DNA of 64,000 nucleotides from Owenia fusiformis (lineage: Eukaryota; Annelida; Polychaeta; Sabellida; Oweniidae): positions 29,816,166 through 29,880,165 of the forward strand of contig CAIIXF020000011.1 in NCBI GenBank assembly GCA_903813345.2, read 5' to 3'. Below are positions 47,836 through 57,988 of the stretch, in pieces. The notes beneath the pieces were generated by a model that was not told the DNA's origin, searched no databases, and saw nothing but the letters and a program-made list of their open reading frames with translations. Each line of letters opens with the position of its first letter. Position 1 is the stretch's first letter. A program made the translations under genes and the position numbers.

Positions 47836-48234
47836 TTCCAAAATGCCCCGTTGGATCTATACACCTTGAAACTACGCATTCGTAGTCATAGACTCTGCAG
47901 GGCGTTTTGGAAGACAACAGGACGTTTTTTGTCAATTTCGAACAGTTGCGTAGGACTTTTCAGAATTGCTGCGTTTCATGTAATAAACATGTTGATGCAG
48001 CGATGGAGGGTTGTAATGGGAGTCCTTGCACAGAATATGGGGGAGAGTGATAGAAGAACTGGCAAGATATCAAGGATTGTGGTTGAAATCTCTGAGGATT
48101 TGCAACTTCTCACATCTGGGGACCAAAACGCCGCTAAAATGAGGGACTTTGTTAACAAAAGCAATGTCCCGACTGAAAGGTATTTCTGTGAAGGTTTTAA
48201 TGGAACAAGTTTGAAGAAAAACAGTGTAGTGTGA
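47836..48234 (+). other. Open frame of unknown nature downstream of LINE relic
   Basis: A 136-codon plus frame (from 47,824), basic, with RWRVVMGVLAQNMGESDRRT and a Leu/Asp-rich middle, overlaps the RT piece in another frame. Its first part contains an inverted pair (CTTCCAAAATGCCCCGTTGG / GCAGGGCGTTTTGGAAGAC), so it probably begins inside an inserted foldback. I do not recognise a domain. It could be retroelement debris; a spliced exon cannot be excluded. Confidence 0.3.
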
Positions 48235-50159
48235 GACTCACAATCATTGATTTTACAAAGACAGGGTAGATTTGAAATTCAAATTAACGGTTTTGCGGGG
48301 CATTTTGGTTTCGATACGCCCCGGTGAGTTAGTACCGCGTGATAACATAAGTCAGATTTTTGCCGACAAAAAAGTAATGCAACATTAAAAGGGTTGGTGG
48401 CATTTTTTGTGTCACCCGGTATCTTATCAAATAAAAGAAAATATTTATAATGATTAATTGTACATTGTGAACTCATGGTCATTGTCTATACAGAAATAAA
48501 AGGGTCCCCCCCGGCTCTTACCATATTGTATACCCGTGTATACTAGAAATGAATAATTATTCCATTAAACAACCTCATATTTCTAATTTCCAATTTTTTC
48601 TAATTTATATGTCCCTCTCGTGAGACATAAAAAACTGATACAAACTTATAGAGTTAATAGTTAATTGTATCACTACTTTTGCAATATTTTATGTTTTTAT
48701 ATATCTCTTGTGAGAGATAAAAGAAATAAAAGAAGAAAAAGAGATAAAAAGAAAATCCTAAATGGTGAATTGTTAAACTAATTTCGTAATAATATAGCAA
48801 CTATAAGTAGAATTGACAGCAGAAAATCTCTGTTACCCACTTAATTACCAACTATTGCAGCTCATAAGAGAAAGCCACAACCAATAGAGTGGGCAATCCA
48901 ATTTATGAAAATTAATTGATACATATGAAATTTACCATGAATTACCTCCATGTAATGTTCTTGAAATGAAAACCGCCCATTTTAAAGCCATATTAGGCGT
49001 TAAAATGAATGGGGTTTCTGTATAACACGGATCTGCTTATAATGAAGAGATGAAATTGATACTCATATGAACCCTGGATGGCATTTTGAGAATAGAATAG
49101 AGAAGAATACTTTTTCATGCATATAATACACTTTGCTAATAGGCTATAATATCACTTAAAAATGACAATCTGATAAATGGTCCTTTTACATGGTCCTTCT
49201 AAATATCCTACTTACAGTATATTAGTATATTGTAAACTCACTTACCTTTAACATGGGAATAATTGTTCATCGAAGTGTACGCAACCCATGCATAACCAAT
49301 GTTGCACAAACGCAGGATCACATGGAAATATAGAAAAAATGGAATTTTATTAGTTACGTTGTAAATCCTGGAATACTTAATATTTGAAATACATATGTCA
49401 TTTATGTCATTTTAAATTAATTGGTAGTTCTGTACATTTGTTTTTAAATGTGTAGTACAGTACATGCAGATTCCAAAATAAGGTGTAGTTCGATCAATAA
49501 ATGAGGGAAAGATTTAATACAACGAAGAATAAAGTATAGCAGATTTGTATATTTGATAACCAACAAATAATACCAAAGATTAATGAATACAAAGAACAGA
49601 ACATAAAATTTACTCCAAATTTTCATTAAAAGTTCAATTTAATTTTTCAATTGCTTCTGAAATAACTATGGATTAATATTATGAAAAATGAAGAAAACTT
49701 GTCTTTAGAAATTCTATAAATTATTCTCGGACAGCTGTTTTCTGAAGTACTTTTTTCGTTTTAATAACATAGTTTTAATAATTAAGTGAACTCTCAAGTG
49801 GCATTTAAAATTTTATTTAAGGCAAAAACAGAAATAAAGGTACATTAAATTTGCTCCAGACTATAATTAAGGAAATCTATTAAAAAGTACTTATTCATTA
49901 AATATTGATCTATTAAATATTTTAATACTAAACATAGAAAAAACACTTCATACATATATTAAATCAAATAAAAGAATATGTGGTAAGAACACTGTATAAG
50001 TTAATTGCTAGAGTAAAATATGAATTAAATACAACATTTGTAAGAAATGTCCAGAATTTACCGAGACACAGTTTGCAAATGAGGTATGTATGTAGCATTA
50101 CATTAGCTGTATATAGTATAATAAGTATTGTAATATATATGTTTTTTCTTTAATTTTTG
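48235..50159. other. Gene-free stretch
   Basis: Two related segments at 48,608-48,650 and 48,690-48,730 share ATAT..TCTC(G/T)TGAGA.ATAAAA, with small TCTCACGAGA-like hairpins. Otherwise nothing recognised. Confidence 0.45.
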
Positions 50160-50162
50160 AAT

Positions 50163-50270
50163 ATATAAGGGTTATGTACTATGAGGTTTTGAATATGGGG
50201 TTTATCCAGAGGGAGATATGCATATCTCACGAGGTATAAACCCCATATCCAAACCAACCGTACATAACTG
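50163..50270. repeat. ~105-bp foldback
   Basis: GTTATGTAC..GAGGTTTTGAATATGG + GGTTTAT is mirrored by ATAAACCCCATATCC.AAAC..GTACATAAC around GAGATATGCATATCTC, itself a palindrome. Confidence 0.8.
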
Positions 50271-50271
50271 C

Positions 50272-50533
50272 TTTATCCTATAACCAGTAGAGTTATTTCG
50301 ATTTTTTCATATTTTTTTCCATGATTTTTCAAGATTTTTTTTCATAATTGTTTTTCAAATTTATTTTCAAAAATTCTTTTTTTCAAATTTTTTTTCAAAA
50401 TGGGAAGATATGCCTTGGAGCGGAAGATATTGCAGGAGATATGGAGGTTCTGGATATGGAAACCTCAAAACCAGGATATAGGATATATCTTATAAACTTA
50501 TTTCCCTAAAACTCTACTGGGCATAGGATAAAT
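50272..50533. mobile_element. 260-bp MITE with CCAGTAGAGTT ends
   Basis: Left end TTTATCCTATAACCAGTAGA + GTT; right end in reverse complement TTTATCCTATGCCCAGTAGA + GTT. The first 100 interior bases are T-rich (repeated TTTTTTTCAAA words). It abuts the preceding foldback. It has no coding capacity. Confidence 0.75.
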
Positions 50534-52470
50534 AATCTAACCAAATGTGTTTTATTTCTATGTAATATAACTAGGCTACGTCAATAATACAAGGATTTAT
50601 GGACTACAGAGTTCGAGGGACTTCTACAGAAACAACAGTCACATTAAAATTTTCAAGCCATGACACTTCAAGTACACCAGATGGGTGGAGGGAGGCATTG
50701 ACTCTATATCCCTCCAAACTTCGTTTGATGGGATTACTACCATATTTTTTAAAAAGTGACAAGAAAGCATTCACATTGTATTCATAGTATGTTACAGCTA
50801 GCGTTTATATGCACGTCATTCCTACACTTAAACATCTTTATCCTGGCAAGCTACCACCTAAAGCTATTCATCACTTTTCTTTCTACTTTAACATGATTAC
50901 CAGTCACAAATGACAACTCGTCTAAACCTAGCGCAAAAGCTAACCATATGCATTCTGCTGACAGAGAAGTCTATAACTATTCAGTGAAATGGATTTTCAA
51001 TTTGCAGGCCATTGGATTTATAATCCATTTTACAATCAACATGGGAATAATCAAGTACATTCAATATGAAAAAATTAAAAAAACACAGCTGAAACCAAAG
51101 ATTGACTATCTTGATAAATAGTTAAAAATATAGCAATGTCGAATTCAATAACATGTTATGTGTTATCAAACAACACAAGAAGAAAAATAGTTAGATTATT
51201 AAGCAAATTCATGCAACAGTTTTCCCTTGTTACCAATTTTGATAAATAATGACAACCTTGAACATAACAGGGAATATCAGCTTTCATCATGCAAGGAAAT
51301 TGTTGAGTGTCACTGATCACTAAAGGAATACTAATTGTAACCAAATAAGGCACTCTCAACTTGTATTCCCCAAATGCAAATGATGGCTACAGGCTACAAT
51401 AACCTACTATTTTATTGCCAACTCATTTAAGCCCATTTAAATAGTACCTCCCACTATCCATTCATACTTCAATGAGTTGGTCATAAAATAGTAGGATTAT
51501 CCGGTAGCCGACAGCCGTAGCATTCACTAATACTAGATTAGTTATCATGCGAAACTCACTGTATTTATTACATCATCCATAGATGAATATCATTTGAAAC
51601 TACCATAGACGCAGCCGTAAATTAGATACTGTAACTACTGTATATTGCTTGTTACATCACTTTTGCAATGATTACATGCTTCATCACTAACTTCTTATCC
51701 TTTTGAATTCTGGCTGTAATGGATGTAAGACAAATTAAACTACTTAACACATATGCCAAATGCTCACTCTTTGTTTTCTTGGTTCTGGTCATATTTGAAT
51801 ATATGCTCTATAAATCAGGCGCAAGGCCACTGATTATAAAATGTAATAAATCTTTCCAATATTATAGCGAGTCTGCTGCTATGATTTATTTGAGTTCTGC
51901 AATTTTTACACCTTTGGTACATGCTATTTCAAAGGAAAAAAATTAATTACTCAGTAACTTACCATATTAGGGTATGATTATTACTTTTTAATGCTGTATG
52001 TATTTCTTTTACATGTATTATAATTCGTGACTCATAAATATAATATTTCTAGCTTTTCTTTGCAGCAAACTAAGAAAAAGACATTACATCAATGCTCTTT
52101 TGGCTCATTATAACTAATACATTGTATATCAAATAAAAAATAATTAATTTGCAGGCTGCCTTTTTGTCGAAATAAGCGACTGTGTAAAGGAAATACATTA
52201 TTCTCAAGCTGACAATTATCTCCTAAAATACGAAGGCCATAGATCATTTGCAGATGTTATAGAACACTTTGGCAATTAGGAAAAGTCTGCTCAGAGCATA
52301 GAGGATCCGTTTAAATAATAAAATGCCATGAAAAAAACATGATAAATATAAGGGCAATAGCAAAAGGCGAAGGTAAATCTTTGTTCAGGTACAAAACTAT
52401 GTTTAGCGCACTCAAAGCATTTCCCAAGATAACACCTGGGTTTCACTGTTACCACAGAAGATAGAATGCC
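50534..52470. other. Gene-free stretch
   Basis: At 50,690-50,745 is a third copy of the CCCTCCAAACTTCGTTTGAT repeat seen near 6.3-6.5 kb. An inverted pair around 51,405 / 51,485 (CTACTATTTTATTGCCAACTCATT / AATGAGTTGGTCATAAAATAGTAG) indicates a small foldback of about 95 bases. Otherwise nothing recognised. Confidence 0.45.
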
Positions 52471-52477
52471 CTTGGAC

Positions 52478-52689
52478 TATAAAAGGAAGAATCAGACAAT
52501 CATCACTCAATACAATATAATCAAGTTTTCTTTGTAATTTCAGATATAACAGGTGGTTTTTGTGGGACTGAATTCAAGAGGTAACACTCTCAATACTTTG
52601 AATATAAGGGCATTAAAACAAAACTGGAGCAGATGCAAAAACTCAACATCTTTCTAAACATCAACAATTAGAATTTTTCTGAAAACTAG
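52478..52689 (+). promoter_or_regulatory. Putative TATA promoter and leader exon of the GPCR gene
   Basis: TATAAAAGG at 52,478-52,486 is a textbook TATA box. An initiator-like CATCACTCAA follows about 25 bases later. The next 180 bases have no long frame and end at CTAG|GTAAGA, a consensus donor with the exon ending at 52,689. A strong acceptor (TTATTTATTTTGTTGCAG|G) stands at 53,504. The intron so defined is about 815 bases and encloses a complete mariner-type MITE. The only gene downstream on this strand is the GPCR at 54,432. Transcription itself is inferred. Confidence 0.45.
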
Positions 52690-52890
52690 GTAAGACTTGT
52701 CCTTCATTCATTTCTTTCACATAAAATAAAAACACAGGGTTTAATCCATACAAATGAAGTTAGTCTATTTCAAACAAATCATTTCTTTAATACTGTTCAC
52801 TCTTAGCCAAAAGACTCTAGAAATAAATACCAGTTTGACAGGTAAATCCTTTGATTTATTACTGCCACTTAATGTATCTATTGGTTGCTA

Positions 52891-53453
52891 CAGGGTGAGC
52901 CAAAAAAACGAACCCAAACAAATCTTAATAACTCAGTTATCCTGTGTAGGTTTTGAGTAATATTTGACACAATTGAGCCTTGTCCAGTGTTCTTTCATCC
53001 TTTTAGGTTTCATTGGTCTATTTCCAATGTTAACGATTGAATGGTCATTTTACAAAACATGCTCCAAATGCCAAAACATACCAAAATCACGTAACAATTT
53101 ATAAAGCCCAATAAAGTCTTTGGGGCTATTTTAAAGATAATGTGTATATTAAAAACCCTAGAAGCATCAGAGTTGAAATAAGAGATTAGAAGGGAAAGGA
53201 GAGCTATCCTATTACACATGATACCTGTGAAGTATAGTCAGAAAACTTCACCCGATGAGCTGATGTTTGCCTCCGATGACAAGATGGCATTTTGAGTATG
53301 TTTTGCAAAATGGCCATAAAATCGACCAATGAAACTACATTGCATGAAAGAACATTGATCAAGGTTTAATTGTGCCAAAATATGATATTAAACCCATACT
53401 AAATTACTGAGTTATTAAGATTTGTTTGGGTTACCTTTTTTGGGCTCACCCTG
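52891..53453. mobile_element. Mariner-type foldback MITE, 563 bp, in putative intron
   Basis: TA-flanked. Left end CAGGGTGAGCCAAAAAAACG; right end in reverse complement CAGGGTGAGCCCAAAAAAGG. Inner arms pair over about 190 bases each, including AACCCAAACAAATCTTAATA / TATTAAGATTTGTTTGGGTT and TGTTCTTTCAT / ATGAAAGAACA. It has no coding capacity. The frame 53,010-53,219 (-) and the end of frame 52,754-52,960 (+) lie inside it and are not genes. Confidence 0.92.
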
Positions 53454-53747
53454 TATATCTAATAACAAGGACATCTTATGAGATGGATTATTTATTTTGT
53501 TGCAGGAATCGGACTACCGAAAGAATGCTGCATCCAATAAGTGACAATTCTAACTGATACCCCCTGGGAGAATGATAAACGTAATAACCGATATATTAGA
53601 TATATGACAGGATGAGAGTCTGAGATGATAATACTTCAGGTTACCTATTGAAACCGGAAAAATAAAACCTCAATCAGACCGTATCAGTTACCAAACACGT
53701 CATTTTATTAAAGTCTCACATTATTTCACCTTTAGGCTGAGGTTCAA

Positions 53748-54385
53748 GCAGAGTTGACATAATATATAATAACAAATGGTTCAAACAAAGTTGACAATAT
53801 ATAAAAACAGCTGGTTCAAACAGAGTTGACAATATATAAAAAGAGCTGGTTCAAACAGAGTTGACAATATATAATAAAAACAGCTGGTTGAGTTGACACT
53901 AGATAAATAAACGGGTTGAATAGAGTTGACTCTATATAAAACAGCTGTTTCAAACAGAGTTGACAATATATAAAACAGCTGGTTCAAACAGAGTTGACAC
54001 TATATAAATCAACTGGTCCAAATAGAGTTGACAATATATAAATCAGCTGTTTCAAACAAAGTTGACAATATCTAAAACAGCTGGTCCAAACAGAGTTGAC
54101 AATATATAAATCAGCTGTTTCAAACAGAGTTGACAATATCTAAAACAGCTGGTCCAAACAGAGTTGACAATATCTAAAACAGCTGGTCCAAACAGAGTTG
54201 ACAATATCTAAAACAGCTGGTCCAAACAGAGTTGACAATATATAAATCAGCTGTTTCAAACAGAGTTGACAATATCTATAACAGCTGGTCCAAACAGAGT
54301 TGACAATATATAAATCAGCTGTTTCAAAGAGTTGACATTATATAAAACAGCTGGTTCAAACAGAGTTGACACCATACAGCAGCTG
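53748..54385 (+). repeat. 34-bp minisatellite with CAGCTG in each unit
   Basis: About 18 units of the form CAGAGTTGACAATATATAAA + (A/T)CAGCTG(G/T)T(T/C)CAAA, period 34 bases in the regular right half. Two unit types alternate: ATCTAAAACAGCTGGTCC and ATATAAATCAGCTGTTTC. CAGCTG is intact in about 15 units (for example 53,808, 54,043, 54,145, 54,179, 54,247), and one copy has CAACTG. The array ends about 45 bases before the GPCR start codon. The minus frame 53,781-53,987 is the array read through and is not a gene. Confidence 0.95.
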
Positions 54386-54431
54386 ATTAAAACAATAGGA
54401 TTCGTCCAGAATTAAGAATTCTGAATTCCTA

Positions 54432-55640
54432 ATGCAGTCGGACCAAAATACAGTCAGGATGAATGAAATAGTTCCCCTCAATCGCAGTCTATCAAGTGGT
54501 TCAAATGCACATACGACATACAAAATGCCGTACTACGACTTTGGGTCAACCACTGAAAATCCATTTAATACAACCAAGAATTTGACATATATGAACAACA
54601 CATCAGAAGAAGTCCCAGGTTATTGGATGGAATCAAAGGAAGTTTACAGACAGAAAATTGCAATAACGGGTTCACTAAGTATACTAGCTATATTATCAAA
54701 CTTGCTATGTTTATTGGCGATCCGAAACATCCCAGGTACTTGGACCCATTCGAACTTTATTCTCTTAAACCTAATCACGTCTAATATGTTAGCGTCTTTA
54801 TGTCATCTCTTAACAACAACACATGAGTTGATACTTATTGAAAATCAAGACCTCTGGAACGATTGGAATATAAAAATAATGGCAGATGTTTCTTTATATT
54901 CATACAACATGTTTTATTCTGCTTCTGCATTGTCACTTCTCGGTTTAGCCATAAATCGTTATGTTGCAATCTGCAAGCCTTATCTTCATGCTTCTTTGTT
55001 CACAAAGGCGCGCATCAAATGGTTCTTGCTGGCAACATGGTTGCTTGCCCTCTTTCTTGCGCTCTTTCTATTTTTACAATGGCACATCCCAGTTCCATAT
55101 ACCATTCATCTTAACATGCTTATCATATGGCCCTGTTTCTTTGGTCTTATATTCATAATCATCATCATTTTATACATTCATGTATATTTTGAAGCTAAAA
55201 AGGTACTGTTCGGTCGCTGTGAAAATGTTCACAATATCGTAAATAACCATAAGGCATTCGTGACAACACTCTTGTTGACATGTACTTTGGTTATATCCTC
55301 AGTACCATACTGGATCGCTGTGATCCTATTAGTTCACCATGACAATTACACATTCAGGACCGCCTGGAACTATTTTATGACAAATTTACCTATAGTGAAC
55401 TTCATGTTAGACCCGATTATATACAGTGCTCGTACTAAAGATATACAGCAAGGATATTACAGGCTCGCAGTGATGCTTTGTAAGACTCGTGATTGGCCAT
55501 CACAAAGTAACGGTGTAATCACAACTCAAACTTCAATCGCGAGTGTTCATCGCCAGAGCTCAGTGATTTATACGCAGCAGAACACAGAAATAACTGTTAC
55601 ATTTGAACATAAGACGAGAGCACTGGTCAATGATATCTAA
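54432..55640 (+). CDS. Rhodopsin-class GPCR, MECA-like, with divergent motifs
   Basis: 402 residues, single coding exon; an in-frame TAG ten codons upstream supports this ATG. The N-terminus of about 70 residues carries N-glycosylation sequons at residues 17, 46, 50, 55 and 56 and no signal peptide. Seven hydrophobic segments lie at about 76-98, 107-129, 152-174, 196-216, 228-252, 275-299 and 311-332. TM1 has N90. TM2 has N118 where Asp is usual. TM3 ends AINRYVAICKP (N-R-Y for D-R-Y). TM4 has W203. TM5 has P234 and Y248 (LYIHVYFEAKK). TM6 has SSVPYW where CWxP is usual. TM7 reads NFMLDPIIYSARTKDIQQGY (D-P-x-x-Y for N-P-x-x-Y). No cysteine is present at the top of TM3 or in the short second extracellular loop, so the common disulphide is absent. 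That, the DPIIY-x-x-R motif and the short loop fit the melanocortin/S1P/cannabinoid/adenosine group. C350 could be palmitoylated. Ligand unknown; an orphan lineage-specific receptor is equally likely. Confidence 0.92.
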   Translation: MQSDQNTVRMNEIVPLNRSLSSGSNAHTTYKMPYYDFGSTTENPFNTTKNLTYMNNTSEEVPGYWMESKEVYRQKIAITGSLSILAILSNLLCLLAIRNIPGTWTHSNFILLNLITSNMLASLCHLLTTTHELILIENQDLWNDWNIKIMADVSLYSYNMFYSASALSLLGLAINRYVAICKPYLHASLFTKARIKWFLLATWLLALFLALFLFLQWHIPVPYTIHLNMLIIWPCFFGLIFIIIIILYIHVYFEAKKVLFGRCENVHNIVNNHKAFVTTLLLTCTLVISSVPYWIAVILLVHHDNYTFRTAWNYFMTNLPIVNFMLDPIIYSARTKDIQQGYYRLAVMLCKTRDWPSQSNGVITTQTSIASVHRQSSVIYTQQNTEITVTFEHKTRALVNDI

Positions 55641-56378
55641 ACATTATGACAGAAAACAACCGGTGAATGACCAGTTGAACTATTCTATCTGGTATTTATT
55701 AGCTTGAGGCTAGGATGACAGTTTATTAAGATATTTTATAAGGCATGAGAATATTGGTCTCTATCATATTTCAATGCATGACTTCAAATGCACGCCCAAG
55801 GGTCCATGATATATAATCTGCCACATTTAAACCAATAACTAGAATAACACATACAGATATATTATTTGCAAAGTATAAACACAGGACTAAAATAATATAT
55901 AATTAATTTATATGTAAATAAATGGAAAATATAAAAATCTGTAAAATTGAAGTTTTTATAAATTTCACATTGATTTCTCATTAAAAGTAAATTCATTTTC
56001 CAGTACACATTTCCAGTATACAGTTTGTACTTATATAGAGGAACTGTGAAAAAGAGTAGACAATTTTGACACCTCTTGATATTTTATATTGGGACTTTTA
56101 CTTTATGTTCATTTAAGTATATATGTATACCAATTGCCAAATTCTGATGAAGTTATAAAGGTGCTGACTTTTTGATTTTATGACAAAAAAAAGAAAATTA
56201 CCATTTAGTATTTATGTAAGGATTAAAAATCCCTCTAATTGCAACTAGTGAAAATGTATCTAAATGTACTTCGAATTAAACAAGAAAAAGTACAGGAATC
56301 ATTCAATATTATAATATAGGGTAGGCAGAAAATCACCCATATTTTTATTTTGCTGTAATCTTTTTCATTTTCATAATG
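55641..56378. other. 3' flank of the GPCR gene
   Basis: AATAAA at 55,917-55,922, 277 bases past the stop codon, is a reasonable polyadenylation signal. Nothing else recognised. Confidence 0.45.
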
Positions 56379-56380
56379 TA

Positions 56381-56571
56381 CAGGGTGTTTCAAAAGTATT
56401 TGAGACCAATATGAGGAGGTAAGATGGACTGAATGGCATCAAGTTAAATAACTGGAAGGCAAAACTCTGGCTGAATTTTTGAAACAACTGCAGTGATCAA
56501 TGCACCTCAAATGCTTTTTAAATTCACAAACTATATCAACAAAATAGCCTCACATTTTTTGCCCCATCCTG
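56381..56571. mobile_element. Short mariner-type MITE, 191 bp
   Basis: TA-flanked. Left end CAGGGTGTTTCAAAAGTATT; right end in reverse complement CAGGATGGGGCAAAAAATGT. Only the outer nine bases or so pair well. Related in end sequence to the other CAGGGTG elements. Confidence 0.6.
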
Positions 56572-57988
56572 TATGTATATCCTTTCAGATGATGTAATAT
56601 TGAATCTGATCTGATCAAGTTTCCTTGAAACAAAATAATTACATCTCTCCTGTATGTTAAGTTACAAATTCCTCCCCAAGGGAAGCAAATAGATCACATA
56701 ATTGCTTGGTTTGTCATGAAAAAACCTTTTCTGAAAAGAAATGTCTAGCTAGGTATGGAAAGATGTACAGCAAATAAGTCATTTTTATTAATCTGTCATA
56801 TACATGTATTGGTGTAACATTTCAATTTAAGATTACAGCTAAGAGGAGGCAAAACTCCAGGATTTAGAAAAGATTTATGTCTATAATGTAAAGAGAAGAC
56901 ATTGTCAAATTGACAAACAAATGATGGCATTCATTCAACGGCACTTCCAAATTTTTCTAAAAGTATTTGGAATGATATTGTTTTAATATCTGGCATGTTA
57001 ACCAATATCATAGCTTGTTATTTCACATCAAGAAAAAGAAATGTGTAAGGAATATGCTTACATCAATCAAAACATCACAACGATGTGTGGTATTCATAAA
57101 CTAAGCTTGTGAAAAGGAGCACGTAGGTTATCGCAAACAATTTTAGAAGGTTATATTTTGGATTATGACAATGAAGACAGGTTTATCTTTTACATCAATT
57201 CTTTATCTCAAAGAAAATTATGTACAGTAATAATAAAATCAAACAAACTCGGAAATATTTAACTAGCAATCAACCCATCAACACACTTTTTCAAAGATGT
57301 TGACCCCATTTTCACCAAAAATGCAATCATTTTTTACAATGTTTGATGCATTACTATTCTTTATTTTGATGTATCAAACAGTTCTTGAAAGAAAAACTTA
57401 ATTGCTTAAAGATAAGTGTTCCCCATGTTATTTCTCCATTGAAAAATCTCATGCTATCCATTTATTTGGTCATCAGAATTCAGTATCTTTAAAGTCCCTG
57501 GAGCAATCAACTTTTCCTTTTAGGAAATCGAACATGTCTCAAAGCACATTCTAATTATGCATTCAACAATATAATAATAAAAAGGTTGCATTTTTGGTGA
57601 AAATTAGGTCAACATTTTTGAAAAAGTATGTTGACTGGTCCATTGCCCCTTCAATATCACTTAGGTCTGATTAACTAAATTATCAATATATATACTTTTC
57701 TTGAAGATAATGAATGGATCTAAAAGATACACCCATGTTCATGATCAGAAAATATTCATAATTCAAATTAGAATCGTTTGAAATTGTTTGCGATAACCTA
57801 TGTGCTCCTTTGAACAAATGAAGGTGGTTAGCATGAGACGTAATTATGTCATCTCCTAAGCTCTGTGGGTTTCCCCCTCTTATTAGAGCTCGTATTTTGA
57901 TTAGAGCTCATATTGATGAAGAGGTTTAACCAATTTATCAAGTTGAAGTTTAAGAAGAAATCTGTAACTCTAGGCCTGATGTCTTCTA
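56572..57988. other. Foldback-like stretch without genes
   Basis: Segments near 57,075-57,175 (TAAGCTTGTGAAAAGGAGCA, CGTAGGTTATCGCAAACAAT) reappear inverted near 57,785-57,815 (ATTGTTTGCGATAACCTATG + TGCTCCTTTGAAC). Also, near 57,270-57,345, CATCAACACACTTTTTCAAA + GATGTTGACC is mirrored at 57,600-57,640 (GGTCAACATTTTTGAAAAAG + TATGTTGACTGG). This defines a foldback of roughly 57,095-57,820. No coding capacity. Confidence 0.55.

Noticed and set aside
53781-53987. Minus-strand frame with repeated YILSTLFE/VN residues
   Set aside because: Translation of the 34-bp minisatellite.
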